This document shows positions 1-8,793 of a stretch of DNA of 64,000 nt, in pieces (positions within the stretch are counted from its first letter, which is position 1; the number at the start of each line of letters is the position of its first letter). The notes beneath the pieces were generated by a model that saw only the letters and a list, made by a program, of their open reading frames with translations, was not told where the DNA came from and searched no databases. This DNA is from Veillonella parvula (GTDB lineage: Bacteria; Bacillota; Negativicutes; Veillonellales; Veillonellaceae). Where the stretch lies: contig NZ_CP138632.1 in the NCBI RefSeq assembly GCF_036456085.1, positions 1,593,001-1,657,000 of the forward strand, given 5' to 3'. The translations under genes were made by a program, and so were the position numbers.

Positions 1-133
1 TTAAATCAGTTTAAATAAAAACTTTTAATAATATATATAACTTTTATAAATGATATTCTTGCACTATTTATTATCTCTACTATATAATTATAAATCATAT
101 AACTCTATGTGTTTTATGTAGGAGGTTAAAATC

Positions 134-814
134 ATGAGTGACCCTAACAATGAGAAAAACTATACTCAATTTACTAAGAAGGTAACTGTCGGTTGCTATA
201 TTGCATTAGCTGTAGCAATCCTATTCTTCTCCGGATTACTTAACAATGTAGAAGGTTTTAAATGGCTCTCTGCTTTAGACTTTGCAACTATTTCTGGTAA
301 ATTTGGTACCATGGTTAACCCTGCAAAAAACACCTTTATTGGGGAAGGTGGCGTCAGCGCTCGCGCAGGCTTCCTCTTTGCCTTGGGCTTAACACCAACA
401 GTTATGTTGGCATTGGGTGTACTTGAGATTTTAGAACATTACGGTGCAATCCGTGCAGCCCATAAATTAATGACTCCATTATTGAAACCTATTTTAGGTA
501 TCCCTGGATTAACTGGCCTTGCAATGATTACGGACTTACAAAGTACAGATGCAGGTGCAGCGATTACCAAAGACCTTTACGACAACAATCTAGTTAACCG
601 TAAAGAATTAACAATCATGACGGCATGGCAGTATAGCGGTGCGGGCATGATTAACAACTACGTAGCCATTGGATCTGCTATTTTTGCGTACTTAACAGTA
701 CCAATTATCCTTCCACTCATCGTAGTATTTGTTATGAAGTTCTTCGGTGGTGCCGTATGTCGAATCGCACTTAATACAGTATTCAAGGGAGATTTCAAAG
801 ATGAGCAACAATAA
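134..814 (+). CDS. YjiH-like nucleoside-recognition (Gate) domain membrane protein
   Basis: A 226-residue hydrophobic protein resembling the YjiH half of the YjiH/YjiG pair, built on the nucleoside-recognition 'Gate' domain also found in nucleoside transporters and spore maturation proteins. About five membrane segments are visible (near residues 18-38, 78-98, 130-150, 165-185 and 185-210). A conserved-looking central stretch, ITDLQSTDAGAAITKDLYD, sits near residues 140-158. The start has a strong AGGAGG box nine bases upstream. The 3' end overlaps the next gene by 14 bases, so the two are probably translated together and form a heteromeric membrane complex. The substrate is not known for the family, and nothing nearby identifies it except a CodB-like permease downstream. 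Confidence 0.75.
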   Translation: MSDPNNEKNYTQFTKKVTVGCYIALAVAILFFSGLLNNVEGFKWLSALDFATISGKFGTMVNPAKNTFIGEGGVSARAGFLFALGLTPTVMLALGVLEILEHYGAIRAAHKLMTPLLKPILGIPGLTGLAMITDLQSTDAGAAITKDLYDNNLVNRKELTIMTAWQYSGAGMINNYVAIGSAIFAYLTVPIILPLIVVFVMKFFGGAVCRIALNTVFKGDFKDEQQ

Positions 815-1265
815 AGAAACAAATAATCCATTTGATATATTTATTCGTGGTGCACGAAAAGGCTTTACGCTAGCCACTCAAAACTTATTACCAAACGTAT
901 TGATGGCATACACACTTGCCGAGCTATTACGTATCTTAGGCATCATGGCATTTTTAGGTAACCTATTTGCTCCTGCAATGGCTTTATTTGGTCTTCCAGG
1001 TGAAAGTGTAACAATCTTGTTAACAGCTTGGTTATCCTACTCTGCTGGTATCGGCGTTGCAGTTAACTTACTTTCTAACAATACGATTGATATGATACAA
1101 GTGACTATTTTGGCTCCAGCTCTACTCTTAATGGGCTCCCAAATCCAATACATGGGCCGATTACTAGGTGTAGTTGAAGTACCTAAAAAGTATTGGCCAA
1201 TGCTTATGACGATCAGCGTGGTAAATGCATTGATTTCCATGGTTATCATGAAAATATTTGTATAA
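801..1265 (+). CDS. YjiG-like nucleoside-recognition domain membrane protein
   Basis: A 154-residue membrane protein, the likely partner of the YjiH-like protein just upstream. I take the ATG at 801 because AAGGGAG lies 9-15 bases upstream and the reading then begins MSNNKETNNPFDIFIRGARK; a longer reading from 747 would run deep inside the upstream gene. The polar N-terminal helix followed by about four hydrophobic segments matches the shorter Gate-domain subunit. A hairpin terminator at 1319-1362 follows, so the pair makes up its own transcription unit. Confidence 0.7.
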   Translation: MSNNKETNNPFDIFIRGARKGFTLATQNLLPNVLMAYTLAELLRILGIMAFLGNLFAPAMALFGLPGESVTILLTAWLSYSAGIGVAVNLLSNNTIDMIQVTILAPALLLMGSQIQYMGRLLGVVEVPKKYWPMLMTISVVNALISMVIMKIFV

Positions 1266-1318
1266 TATCAAGACAACAGAATACTTTAGCACTAATACAA
1301 TAATTGAAACAAACCAAA

Positions 1319-1362
1319 AGGCAGTACTAATATAAAATATAATAGTACTGCCTTTATTCTTT
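1319..1362 (+). terminator. Intrinsic terminator after the yjiHG-like pair
   Basis: An 11-bp perfect stem (AGGCAGTACTA with TAGTACTGCCT, arms 1319-1329 and 1343-1353), a short A/T loop, and then a T-rich tail. Confidence 0.8.
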
Positions 1363-1564
1363 TAACAAGATACCGAATATCTATATCACTATTAAAATAT
1401 AGAATATGTCTCATTCTCAACATTGCTTAATATGCATAATATACATATTGAATATTCATTCTACGTATGTTTTAATGAAGACAAATACCATTCGTTTATG
1501 ACAAATTAAATATGTATCCTTTATTAGAAAAATTCACTATATTTACACTACATAATAGGTCTTT

Positions 1565-1612
1565 ACTACCATGCTTATATAAATCTTAAAACGCATCATG
1601 GTAGCTTTTTTA
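1565..1612 (+). promoter_or_regulatory. Leader hairpin with T-tract before the permease (possible attenuator)
   Basis: CTACCATG (1566-1573) pairs with CATGGTAG (1597-1604), followed by C and six T, ending only about 20 bases before the permease start. The stretch 1266-1634 otherwise contains only the terminator at 1319-1362 and AT-rich DNA. The hairpin could end transcription from upstream or act as an attenuator for the permease. I do not see a conserved riboswitch core. Confidence 0.45.
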
Positions 1613-1634
1613 TTACGTAAAGGAGTATAGATGT

Positions 1635-2939
1635 ATGAGTAAGGAGAAATTAGAGTTTGTTGAGCCAGTTGATACGAACACAGATAATGAGTATTCTAGG
1701 AAGCCTGTCCCGTTAGGGGCAAGGAAGTCCTGCTTTTCTCTCACTATCGTTTGGACTGGGTTTGTTTTTCTTGTTACTAGTATGATGGCTGGTGGCGGGT
1801 TAGCTGCCGGGCTGACTTTCAACGAATTACTATTAGCCATGATTCTAGGCAACATTTTCTTATGTATCATCGCAGGGCTAGTGAGTGTAATCGCCTATAA
1901 AACAGGTCTTACCTTTGCCCTTTTGACTCGATACAGCTTCGGTCAGGAAGGATCTAGAATTGCCTCTCTCTTCGTACCTATCGTCAATCTAGGTTGGTAC
2001 ACGATTCAAGCGGCTTTATATGGACATTTTATTGCTCAAGTTTTTAACCTTTCCTACACAGGCGAAATCATTGCTATGATGCTCAGCGCCGTTATCATGG
2101 GTATCTTTGCGGTTCTCGGTATTAAATCCCTCGCCGTATTCGGCTATATTGCGATTCCATCTATCGTATTCCTTTCACTAGGAACAGCGGCTCGCTCCGT
2201 TCAAACAATCGGTGGCTGGCAAGAACTATTTAACTATGTGCCATTGCAACCTATCGATTTACTGTCAGGCATTACCATCGTTATCGGTACATGGATTCTA
2301 TCCACTGCTACATGTATCGCAGATATTATGCGTTATGGTAAAAGCAAGAAAGATGTTATTACAGCGAGCACAATCGGTCTATTGGGCGGCAATACGTTGA
2401 TGATTAGCTGCGGTGCTATCGCAGGCGTTGCTATGAATGATGGGGACCTAATCAACGTACTATTAAGCTTTGGCCTCGTGTTCCCAAGCTTACTATTGTT
2501 GACTACAAACATCTTTACAACAAATGGTGCAAACCTATATTCCACATCATTGAACCTAGCCAACTCTTTCAAACTAAACAGAAATATTATGCTAGCCGTG
2601 CTCATTGCTATCTCTGCATTAGCAACAATGACACAACCATATAAAATCGACTCCCTCTTTGTATTCTTAAGTACACTAGGCATCATTGTTCCTCCACTAT
2701 GCGGTATTATTTTAGCGGACTTTTACCTGGTTCATCACGGAAAATATATCGATTACAACAAAGCGACTTTCAAAAAATGGAATCTAGTTCCATGGATCAC
2801 ATGGGCCATCGCATTAGTCTGTGTTAAATTCATACCATTCGGATTGGCTTCGCTGAACGGGATTGTAATCGGTGCTTTACTGTACGCAGTCATTACGTAT
2901 ATTGTTAAACCTAATGTTGTTAGTGAAAGCAAAGGGTGA
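1635..2939 (+). CDS. NCS1-family cytosine/purine permease (CodB-like)
   Basis: A 434-residue transporter of the nucleobase:cation symporter-1 family, closest in layout to CodB. After a charged N-terminus comes the family's first helix region (SMMAGGGLAAGLTFNELLLAMILGN split over residues 48-75), the TRYSFG motif near residue 97, a W-Y-x-I-Q-A helix near 118, and about twelve hydrophobic segments in all. It should import cytosine or a related base with a cation. The start at 1635 is preferred over an ATG four bases earlier, which hits a stop at its fourth codon; AAAGGAG lies 9-15 bases upstream. Substrate choice within NCS1 cannot be read from sequence alone. Confidence 0.8.
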   Translation: MSKEKLEFVEPVDTNTDNEYSRKPVPLGARKSCFSLTIVWTGFVFLVTSMMAGGGLAAGLTFNELLLAMILGNIFLCIIAGLVSVIAYKTGLTFALLTRYSFGQEGSRIASLFVPIVNLGWYTIQAALYGHFIAQVFNLSYTGEIIAMMLSAVIMGIFAVLGIKSLAVFGYIAIPSIVFLSLGTAARSVQTIGGWQELFNYVPLQPIDLLSGITIVIGTWILSTATCIADIMRYGKSKKDVITASTIGLLGGNTLMISCGAIAGVAMNDGDLINVLLSFGLVFPSLLLLTTNIFTTNGANLYSTSLNLANSFKLNRNIMLAVLIAISALATMTQPYKIDSLFVFLSTLGIIVPPLCGIILADFYLVHHGKYIDYNKATFKKWNLVPWITWAIALVCVKFIPFGLASLNGIVIGALLYAVITYIVKPNVVSESKG

Positions 2940-2944
2940 TTATC

Positions 2945-3109
2945 ATGGCAATTCATAAACTATCTGCTATACTAGGCACAATTATTATGGGCATCGGATC
3001 CTTTATCACCTGTCTAGCCACTAATGAAAGCACCATTACCCTTGGTAACGGTATGCTCGTGGTGAGCATTATTATGATGGGATTTGGATATTCGAAATGG
3101 CAGCCTTAA
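2945..3109 (+). CDS. Small two-helix membrane protein (54 aa)
   Basis: A short gene starting five bases after the permease stop, with an SD-like AGGGTGA overlapping that stop. It encodes 54 residues with two hydrophobic segments (about 5-23 and 36-49) around a polar loop, and ends YSKWQP. It is placed to be co-translated with the permease and ends before a strong terminator. I do not recognise a family. It may be an accessory subunit of the permease, which is an inference from position only. Confidence 0.55.
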   Translation: MAIHKLSAILGTIIMGIGSFITCLATNESTITLGNGMLVVSIIMMGFGYSKWQP

Positions 3110-3143
3110 TTAGCAATATAACAGTTCCTCATCCTCATATTAT

Positions 3144-3193
3144 AAAAAGAGCCTTTCTCTTATAACAGCAAGTTAATAGGAAAAGGCTCTTTT
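3144..3193 (+). terminator. Intrinsic terminator after the permease operon
   Basis: AAAAAGAGCCTTT (3144-3156) pairs with AAAGGCTCTTTTT (3182-3193) with a loop of about 25 bases. The symmetric A/T flanks allow it to work in both directions. Confidence 0.75.
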
Positions 3194-3259
3194 TAAAGTA
3201 AAATCTTAGTAATTAAAACACTAATCATAAACCATATTATTAATAAAAGGACTTATAAA

Positions 3260-4327
3260 ATGTTAGACAAATATTCTAAACTTACAGCTGGTATGGACTT
3301 CGACGAGGCGGCACTAATCGTAGGAAATGGTGCTAGTATATCACTCTCAAATAATTTTAATTATAATAACCTATTTTTAAAAGCTGAGGAACTAGGATAC
3401 CTATCACCTGAAATTGCAAAAATCTTCTCCGAAATTGGTACCTCAAACTTCGAAGTTATTTTAAACCAACTCGATATAACACAAAAAATAAATAATCTAC
3501 TTTCGCTTCCTGAAATTTTAACAGCACAACTTCCGCAAATTAATGATGTTATCTCTACATCTAGTAACCAGATAAAAACAGCATTGATAGAAACAATTAG
3601 AGGTGTCCATCCTGAATATACTGAGTTATCAATCACACAACCAGAGTCTAATGCTATATTAAAGCTTAATGAGTTTTTAAATCAATTCGACTATATTATT
3701 AATCTAAATTATGATTTATTAGTATATTATATTCTCCTTGCTGATACAAATCTTTTTATAGACTCTTTCCGAAACTCTAGCAGAAATCATCAAAACCTAA
3801 CTTTTAACGAAAATGTTATAAATACACGCTATGGTGCAAAAACAAAACTTTATTATCCCCATGGAAATATTGTTCTTTGTGTAGATTCCAATGGAGAGGA
3901 GCAAAAAATCCGTTGTGATGAAGCTAATTCACTTTTACAGAAAATTCTTAGTCTTTGGGGAAGTCAACACCCCCTTTATCCACTATTTATTTGTGAAGGA
4001 TCATCTACAGAAAAGCTGAATAGTATCCATAGGAATTACTATTTAAGATATGTCTATAATAATATCCTACCTGATCTACCTAACAATATTATATGTTATG
4101 GTTGGTCTCTAAGTGAAAATGATGAACATATATTAAAACAAATACTCTCCGCTTCCAAAAGCAAAAAAATATATATATCTATACATAAAGGTACCAAAGA
4201 TGATACTGAATTAGAGGCAGAGTGTGCAACAATCAGAAAAAGAATAAAAAAAGTAAATAAAAAAACTGAAATTTACTTCTTTGATACCAATGATGAAGGA
4301 TGCTGGCTAAACTATAATCCGGACTAA
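3260..4327 (+). CDS. SIR2-like (DUF4917-type) protein, candidate antiphage effector
   Basis: A 355-residue protein with a SIR2-like fold signature: a glycine-rich nucleotide loop, LIVGNGASIS (near residues 19-28), an INLNYDLLVYY block (near 146-156) that corresponds to the TTNYD region of SIR2 domains, YPHGNI near 193, and a C-terminal YGWSLSENDEHIL strand-loop. This pattern fits the DUF4917/SIR2-like group. SIR2 domains in bacterial defence proteins commonly deplete NAD+ or bind nucleotides, and that role is inferred here. The gene is AT-rich, monocistronic by appearance, and points towards the convergent KAP/unknown gene pair. A leaky SD (AAAAGGA) precedes the ATG by ten bases. Confidence 0.6.
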   Translation: MLDKYSKLTAGMDFDEAALIVGNGASISLSNNFNYNNLFLKAEELGYLSPEIAKIFSEIGTSNFEVILNQLDITQKINNLLSLPEILTAQLPQINDVISTSSNQIKTALIETIRGVHPEYTELSITQPESNAILKLNEFLNQFDYIINLNYDLLVYYILLADTNLFIDSFRNSSRNHQNLTFNENVINTRYGAKTKLYYPHGNIVLCVDSNGEEQKIRCDEANSLLQKILSLWGSQHPLYPLFICEGSSTEKLNSIHRNYYLRYVYNNILPDLPNNIICYGWSLSENDEHILKQILSASKSKKIYISIHKGTKDDTELEAECATIRKRIKKVNKKTEIYFFDTNDEGCWLNYNPD

Positions 4328-4437
4328 AAATAATAAAATACTTAATACAAAGGTATGCGATTATAAAACCTTTCGTATTGATTTTATAATCAATAGAGAT
4401 AATAAGTTACTATTGTTATCGATATTTGAATGTAAAC

Positions 4438-5133
4438 CTAAAAATTAGATAAAATCCTTATCATTAACTCTAAATCTTTATCTAATGGTACCTTTATAAT
4501 ATCAGGCATTTGCACTAAACTTAATGTCGCTCCACTAATACTAGCTAACCCAACTGATAGCAATCGCAAATAAATTCCTCTATCAATCTTTATCGAGTTT
4601 AAAGGTGTAGCATTATCCTCTTTTTCGACTTTTCCATTTTTGGCTTGTTTATAGGCTTGAGTCAAATCTAGATCTGTATTATATTCCGACACTTCAAAAT
4701 TAGAAGATAATAAGGTTTCTACATCTTGAACTAGTAAAAATTCAAGTGCATTAACAAAAATACAAAATTGATTCCACTCTAATTTTTCTTCGATATACCA
4801 TTTAAATAGTATCCCCATCCATTCAGCCTTTTTATCTTCATTGAATGAGTCAATTTTAATCAAAAGCCATTTTATATGTTCTAATCGTACCTCATCATTG
4901 TTAAAATATTTTTTCTTATACAATTTTCTGAAAGATAAAACATCCTTCTCATCATTTGAAGTAACAGCCTTAATAAATCGATCTAATTTTATTAAAAAAA
5001 TCTCATTCGGTATATCTTTTATGCATTTAGCTGTTTCTTTAATAGAGCTTAAGATTGGAATGCCACCAGTCGCAGCCAAATCAAAAATACAAAGAGCTAA
5101 ATCAATTATTTTTTCAGCTTTATTATCACTCAA
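4438..5133 (-). CDS. Unrecognised protein, partner of the KAP-type NTPase
   Basis: About 231 residues, rich in Lys/Asp/Glu and aromatic residues, mostly helical by composition, with one more hydrophobic stretch near the C-terminus (LRLLSVGLASISGATLSLV). I recognise no family. Two starts are possible. A GTG at 5154 has only a weak upstream box. A TTG at 5133 lies about eight bases after GGGGAGAAG and gives the natural-looking N-terminus MSDNKAEKII; I use the second. It follows the KAP NTPase gene in the same direction with about 95 bases between them, so it is probably a dedicated effector or regulator of that NTPase. Confidence 0.5.
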   Translation of the reverse strand: MSDNKAEKIIDLALCIFDLAATGGIPILSSIKETAKCIKDIPNEIFLIKLDRFIKAVTSNDEKDVLSFRKLYKKKYFNNDEVRLEHIKWLLIKIDSFNEDKKAEWMGILFKWYIEEKLEWNQFCIFVNALEFLLVQDVETLLSSNFEVSEYNTDLDLTQAYKQAKNGKVEKEDNATPLNSIKIDRGIYLRLLSVGLASISGATLSLVQMPDIIKVPLDKDLELMIRILSNF

Positions 5134-5227
5134 TTTATCTTCTCCCCATACCACATATCTTCATCCAATATAAATTATTCACCTTCATTGGCCGCATATT
5201 ATAAAGTATTGGATACGTTTTCTTAAT

Positions 5228-7030
5228 CTATATAACATTATTAGAACTAGAACTTAAGACCTGTATTGCACTTTTTAAATCATGAACTAAACAGTCTAAA
5301 TTGAATTTCATAATCGCTCCATATTTTTCTTTTTCTATCTTGCTTTTAACTATTACAAGTATTTCTTCTAAATATGGTTTATCAGCCTCCAAAAATTGGC
5401 CGATATTAACTATCTGCAAATACACTGTTCGAATTATGCCTCGAAAAGAGTCTATGTCACATTCACTTGCACTCATAAAATATCCTTTTAACTCATCTAT
5501 TGTGCCTAGATATTTAGCGAATTCTTTGGCATTATAATACTCATTTATATTAACATGTATATATTTTAATAGCTCCATATTTGACATATGATTGCTAGAT
5601 AAATACTTAAATAGATTTAATTTTTCCAACCGATTCCTATAATTCTCATCAGCAATTTTAACTAAAGGATTAATAAGATCTTCATATGTTTTATAAACAC
5701 TATCTTCTTTATTTTGTTGTAACAGTATATCTCTGGTTATTTCATTATCACTATAAAATGCTATTTTAATGTCCTCAACAAAGCTTTCAAAATCATATTG
5801 TAACGTTGTATAGTGCTTTATCGATGCAACACACCATAAAATTTGTCTAAGCATTGAGGTTTTATATTTATAATTTTTTACTTCATCCTTTAATTGATTT
5901 AACCATTCGCAAACTTGCTCATCACAATATTGAGTCCACTCTACTAAATGATTAAATGCCAAAAAAGTATCTTCATATAGCTTTAATTCATTTTCATAAG
6001 CGTTTCTTAACAACTGATTATCTAAATATGAACTATTAATATAAATATCTATAAATTTAAACCCCCATATTATGTTCTCAGGAGTATCGTGACCATCTAC
6101 CCAAGAAATAAATCCAAAATCATCGTTTCTCCAATCAATCTCTACTTTAGAATTAACTTTATATTGTACAGCTCTTAAAACAATATATTTTAAAAATTTA
6201 TTATACAATTCGCTATGTTCTAGAAAGGACTTATCCTCCATGTTATGAATTGCCTCCAATAAATTAACTAGAATGGCTAACACAAATTTTAGAGTCCTAA
6301 TATTATTAGGTTGTTGTCTACGAATTTCCTCTAATATAATTTCTTTATTACTTGATATATATTCTCTAATATCATTTTTCTTATATTTATTTACTAGCTC
6401 ATCAAAAATATTAGATATTTTATAAGAAAATTCAAGGGTGCAATAAACAGCCTTCTCTTTCTCAACTTTATATTTATCAGTTTCTATATCTTTCTCTAAT
6501 AGTTTATTCTCATTTGCTACAGTAATTACAGGAATACCTCTATTCTCTGTCAACTTATTAATAAAGCCCCATAACTCAGTAGCAGAAAGCTCACAACGCT
6601 CAATATCATCAAATACAAAAATACATTTCTCCAATTGTACAAGATCACTCTTATGTATTAATTCGGCTAAATTTATCTTTACTGGTACTCCAATAACACT
6701 CGTATCAATTGTACTAGAAACCGAATTAAATAATCGTTCACAAATATTTTTTGTTTTCTGTGCTTTATTAGACTCTCCTAAATATTGATTAATAAAAATT
6801 TTGTCGTAAAACGAAGTTTTAAAGTCAACTAAATTATTAATCCCATATAAGGAGAATACTATATAGTTTTTATTATCTAAAATGCCATTTTTTCGCAAAT
6901 ATTCTTTTACACTATTTTTTACAAAATAACTTTTACCACATCCCCATTCGCCATTAATCATCAAGGCTTGGTTAATGCCACGATTCTGAATATAATCCTT
7001 AATTACTGATAATATTTGTTGATCATTCAT
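5228..7030 (-). CDS. KAP-type P-loop NTPase
   Basis: A 600-residue protein with an N-terminal P-loop NTPase domain: Walker A GEWGCGKS at residues 27-34, Walker B CIFVFDDIERC near residue 140, and an ANENKLLEKD segment near 180 resembling the sensor strand. This layout matches KAP-family and related STAND-like NTPases that recur in bacterial defence loci. The remaining 400 residues are helical, without a recognised domain; they could sense a phage product or bind the partner protein encoded next. The ATG at 7030 has GGAGAG six bases upstream and is preferred to a TTG four codons earlier. The gene is very AT-rich. Function in phage defence is inferred from domain type and neighbourhood. Confidence 0.6.
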   Translation of the reverse strand: MNDQQILSVIKDYIQNRGINQALMINGEWGCGKSYFVKNSVKEYLRKNGILDNKNYIVFSLYGINNLVDFKTSFYDKIFINQYLGESNKAQKTKNICERLFNSVSSTIDTSVIGVPVKINLAELIHKSDLVQLEKCIFVFDDIERCELSATELWGFINKLTENRGIPVITVANENKLLEKDIETDKYKVEKEKAVYCTLEFSYKISNIFDELVNKYKKNDIREYISSNKEIILEEIRRQQPNNIRTLKFVLAILVNLLEAIHNMEDKSFLEHSELYNKFLKYIVLRAVQYKVNSKVEIDWRNDDFGFISWVDGHDTPENIIWGFKFIDIYINSSYLDNQLLRNAYENELKLYEDTFLAFNHLVEWTQYCDEQVCEWLNQLKDEVKNYKYKTSMLRQILWCVASIKHYTTLQYDFESFVEDIKIAFYSDNEITRDILLQQNKEDSVYKTYEDLINPLVKIADENYRNRLEKLNLFKYLSSNHMSNMELLKYIHVNINEYYNAKEFAKYLGTIDELKGYFMSASECDIDSFRGIIRTVYLQIVNIGQFLEADKPYLEEILVIVKSKIEKEKYGAIMKFNLDCLVHDLKSAIQVLSSSSNNVI

Positions 7031-7061
7031 AGGTCTCTCCAAAAATCATAATGCTATAAAT

Positions 7062-7103
7062 AAAAGCTCTACATAAGTATAAACTTTTATTGTAGAGCTT
7101 TTT
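7062..7103 (-). terminator. Intrinsic terminator between the GIY-YIG and KAP genes
   Basis: AAAAGCTCTACA (7062-7073) pairs with TGTAGAGCTTTT (7091-7102). It lies after the GIY-YIG gene and before the KAP gene, suggesting the two are transcribed at least partly separately. Confidence 0.7.
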
Positions 7104-7129
7104 ATAATAATTAATTTTCCCAAAATATC

Positions 7130-8512
7130 TTATTGAGCCAGAGATTCTCTATATTCTTCTGCAGCCGCATCATAAGTCCATTGTACAGTTGCATTATGAT
7201 GTTCTGTCACAACTTTTTCAATTTTATCAAGCGGAATAGAGAAAAATTCTTTTCTATGATTTACTTTATTTACCTCATATTCTCTAAAGGTATTATGTAA
7301 AATAGATTCTAATGTAGGTGCATCATCTGAAAAAATTAATGCATGAACATCAAATTCAAATGGCACAGATGCACTACTTAACTCCTTAATTCTATCCATA
7401 GGTTCCAAACGTCTAGTCATACCAATTTTAAAAATATTTTCCCCAAATGAACCAATATTAGAGATAATATAAACAAAACCAGCACGTGTATTCTTTTCTC
7501 GATTTAATACATCAGATTTAACAGTTTCAAGCTCAGAAAGTTTTTCTTCACATTCTTTAATCTTATCAATGTATAAGGTCTTTTCTACTTCATTATCAGT
7601 CTTTTGTAAGTATTTCATTAGCTTAGAAATTTCATTTTTAAATTGAGTTTCATCTTTCTCAATTTTTGCTTTTTCACGTTCAATTTCACGACGGACTTTT
7701 TCTTCTTCTTTTAATTGTTCTTGTATAATTCTCTTTTGTTCTCGCTCATCCTCTAACTTTTCTTGATATGCGTGAGCTGTAATTAATTGTTGTAACTTAT
7801 TTTCAAGAAAATCTTTTGTAATTTGTACTCCATCAGATTTATAAATTTTATTTAGAGTTTCATAGGATCTTAGGATTTTATTCCTCATAGTATCAATATT
7901 TTTAAGTGTAACATTCAATATAGCTAAATCACATTCAGCATTAAATGAACGTAAAATCTGACGTATTTGATTATTTACAAACTTTTTATCATCGTTAATA
8001 AGCGCATCTACAGCTGTATTATTTTTTACTAATTCAGCTTCTTCTAACTTATATTTAGATAATATATTTTTTAGTTCCTGAGATGTAGCAAGTTCAAGTC
8101 CTTCCGTATCTATATTAACTACTGTTACTAAAGGCTCTAGATTTTCAACCTCTAGCTTTTTATTTTTTAGTTCCTTTTTAACTTTTGATATTTCAGAGGA
8201 CAACTGATTAAGCTCAGTACTCTTTTCACTAATACGTGCTTCAATATCATGCTCTATTTTGGCCTTTTCTCTTTCAATAGTCTCTTCCAATGTAGCCAAT
8301 TTTGATTGATTAGCTTCTATATTCTGAATAAGAGTTTGATTCAAAATATGCTCTTTGTAAATTTCATTTTCAACCATCGCCCATCGATGATATCTAGCAA
8401 GTAACAATATTGCAACCCCAATAAGCATAATCGGCCAAACTACACTAATGGCAGCCATTAAGAAAACAGCAATATCTCCTACAATAAATCTTTTTTCTCC
8501 ATTATTATCCAT
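7130..8512 (-). CDS. Membrane-anchored coiled-coil protein with GIY-YIG (T5orf172/DUF4041-type) domain
   Basis: A 460-residue protein. Residues about 9-33 form one membrane helix; residues about 45-125 and 245-340 are long charged coiled coils (runs such as EKAKIEHDIEAR and EEEKVRREIEREKAKIEKD) around a DUF4041-like middle part. Residues about 343-435 form a GIY-YIG nuclease-type domain with GFVYIISN, KIGMTRR and a final HRKEFFSIPLDKI strand. This matches the DUF4041 plus T5orf172 (MUG113) architecture known from phages and bacterial accessory DNA. The ATG is supported by GGGGGAAA just upstream. A membrane-tethered nuclease next to SIR2 and KAP genes suggests defence, but a housekeeping nucleoid or envelope role is not excluded. 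Confidence 0.65.
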   Translation of the reverse strand: MDNNGEKRFIVGDIAVFLMAAISVVWPIMLIGVAILLLARYHRWAMVENEIYKEHILNQTLIQNIEANQSKLATLEETIEREKAKIEHDIEARISEKSTELNQLSSEISKVKKELKNKKLEVENLEPLVTVVNIDTEGLELATSQELKNILSKYKLEEAELVKNNTAVDALINDDKKFVNNQIRQILRSFNAECDLAILNVTLKNIDTMRNKILRSYETLNKIYKSDGVQITKDFLENKLQQLITAHAYQEKLEDEREQKRIIQEQLKEEEKVRREIEREKAKIEKDETQFKNEISKLMKYLQKTDNEVEKTLYIDKIKECEEKLSELETVKSDVLNREKNTRAGFVYIISNIGSFGENIFKIGMTRRLEPMDRIKELSSASVPFEFDVHALIFSDDAPTLESILHNTFREYEVNKVNHRKEFFSIPLDKIEKVVTEHHNATVQWTYDAAAEEYRESLAQ

Positions 8513-8632
8513 AATATTTCCCCCAAAATACCAATAAATAATACAAAATTGTAGATAAGAAGTAATCCCTGCATCAATATAATTTTATGTATATTATATC
8601 ACAAATTATGCAAATAATGAAAAATACATGAA

Positions 8633-8664
8633 AATAGAGCCACCTTATATAAGGTAGCTCTATT
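8633..8664. repeat. Near-perfect inverted repeat upstream of the GIY-YIG gene
   Basis: AATAGAGC-C-ACCTT faces AAGGT-A-GCTCTATT with one mismatched pair and a four-base centre. There is no T-tract. The 281-base gap 8513-8793 otherwise shows only AT-rich promoter-like DNA and a pyrimidine-rich stretch. Confidence 0.4.
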
Positions 8665-8793
8665 GAGGTGCCATATGTAACTTATTTTCAATAATTCATC
8701 TGCTCCCGCAGTTCTATTTATTTTCTTATACGCCTATCCTCCTTTTCCAGATTTCTCTCCACCCTCCTATTTCTACTTTCACCGTCCAACGAG

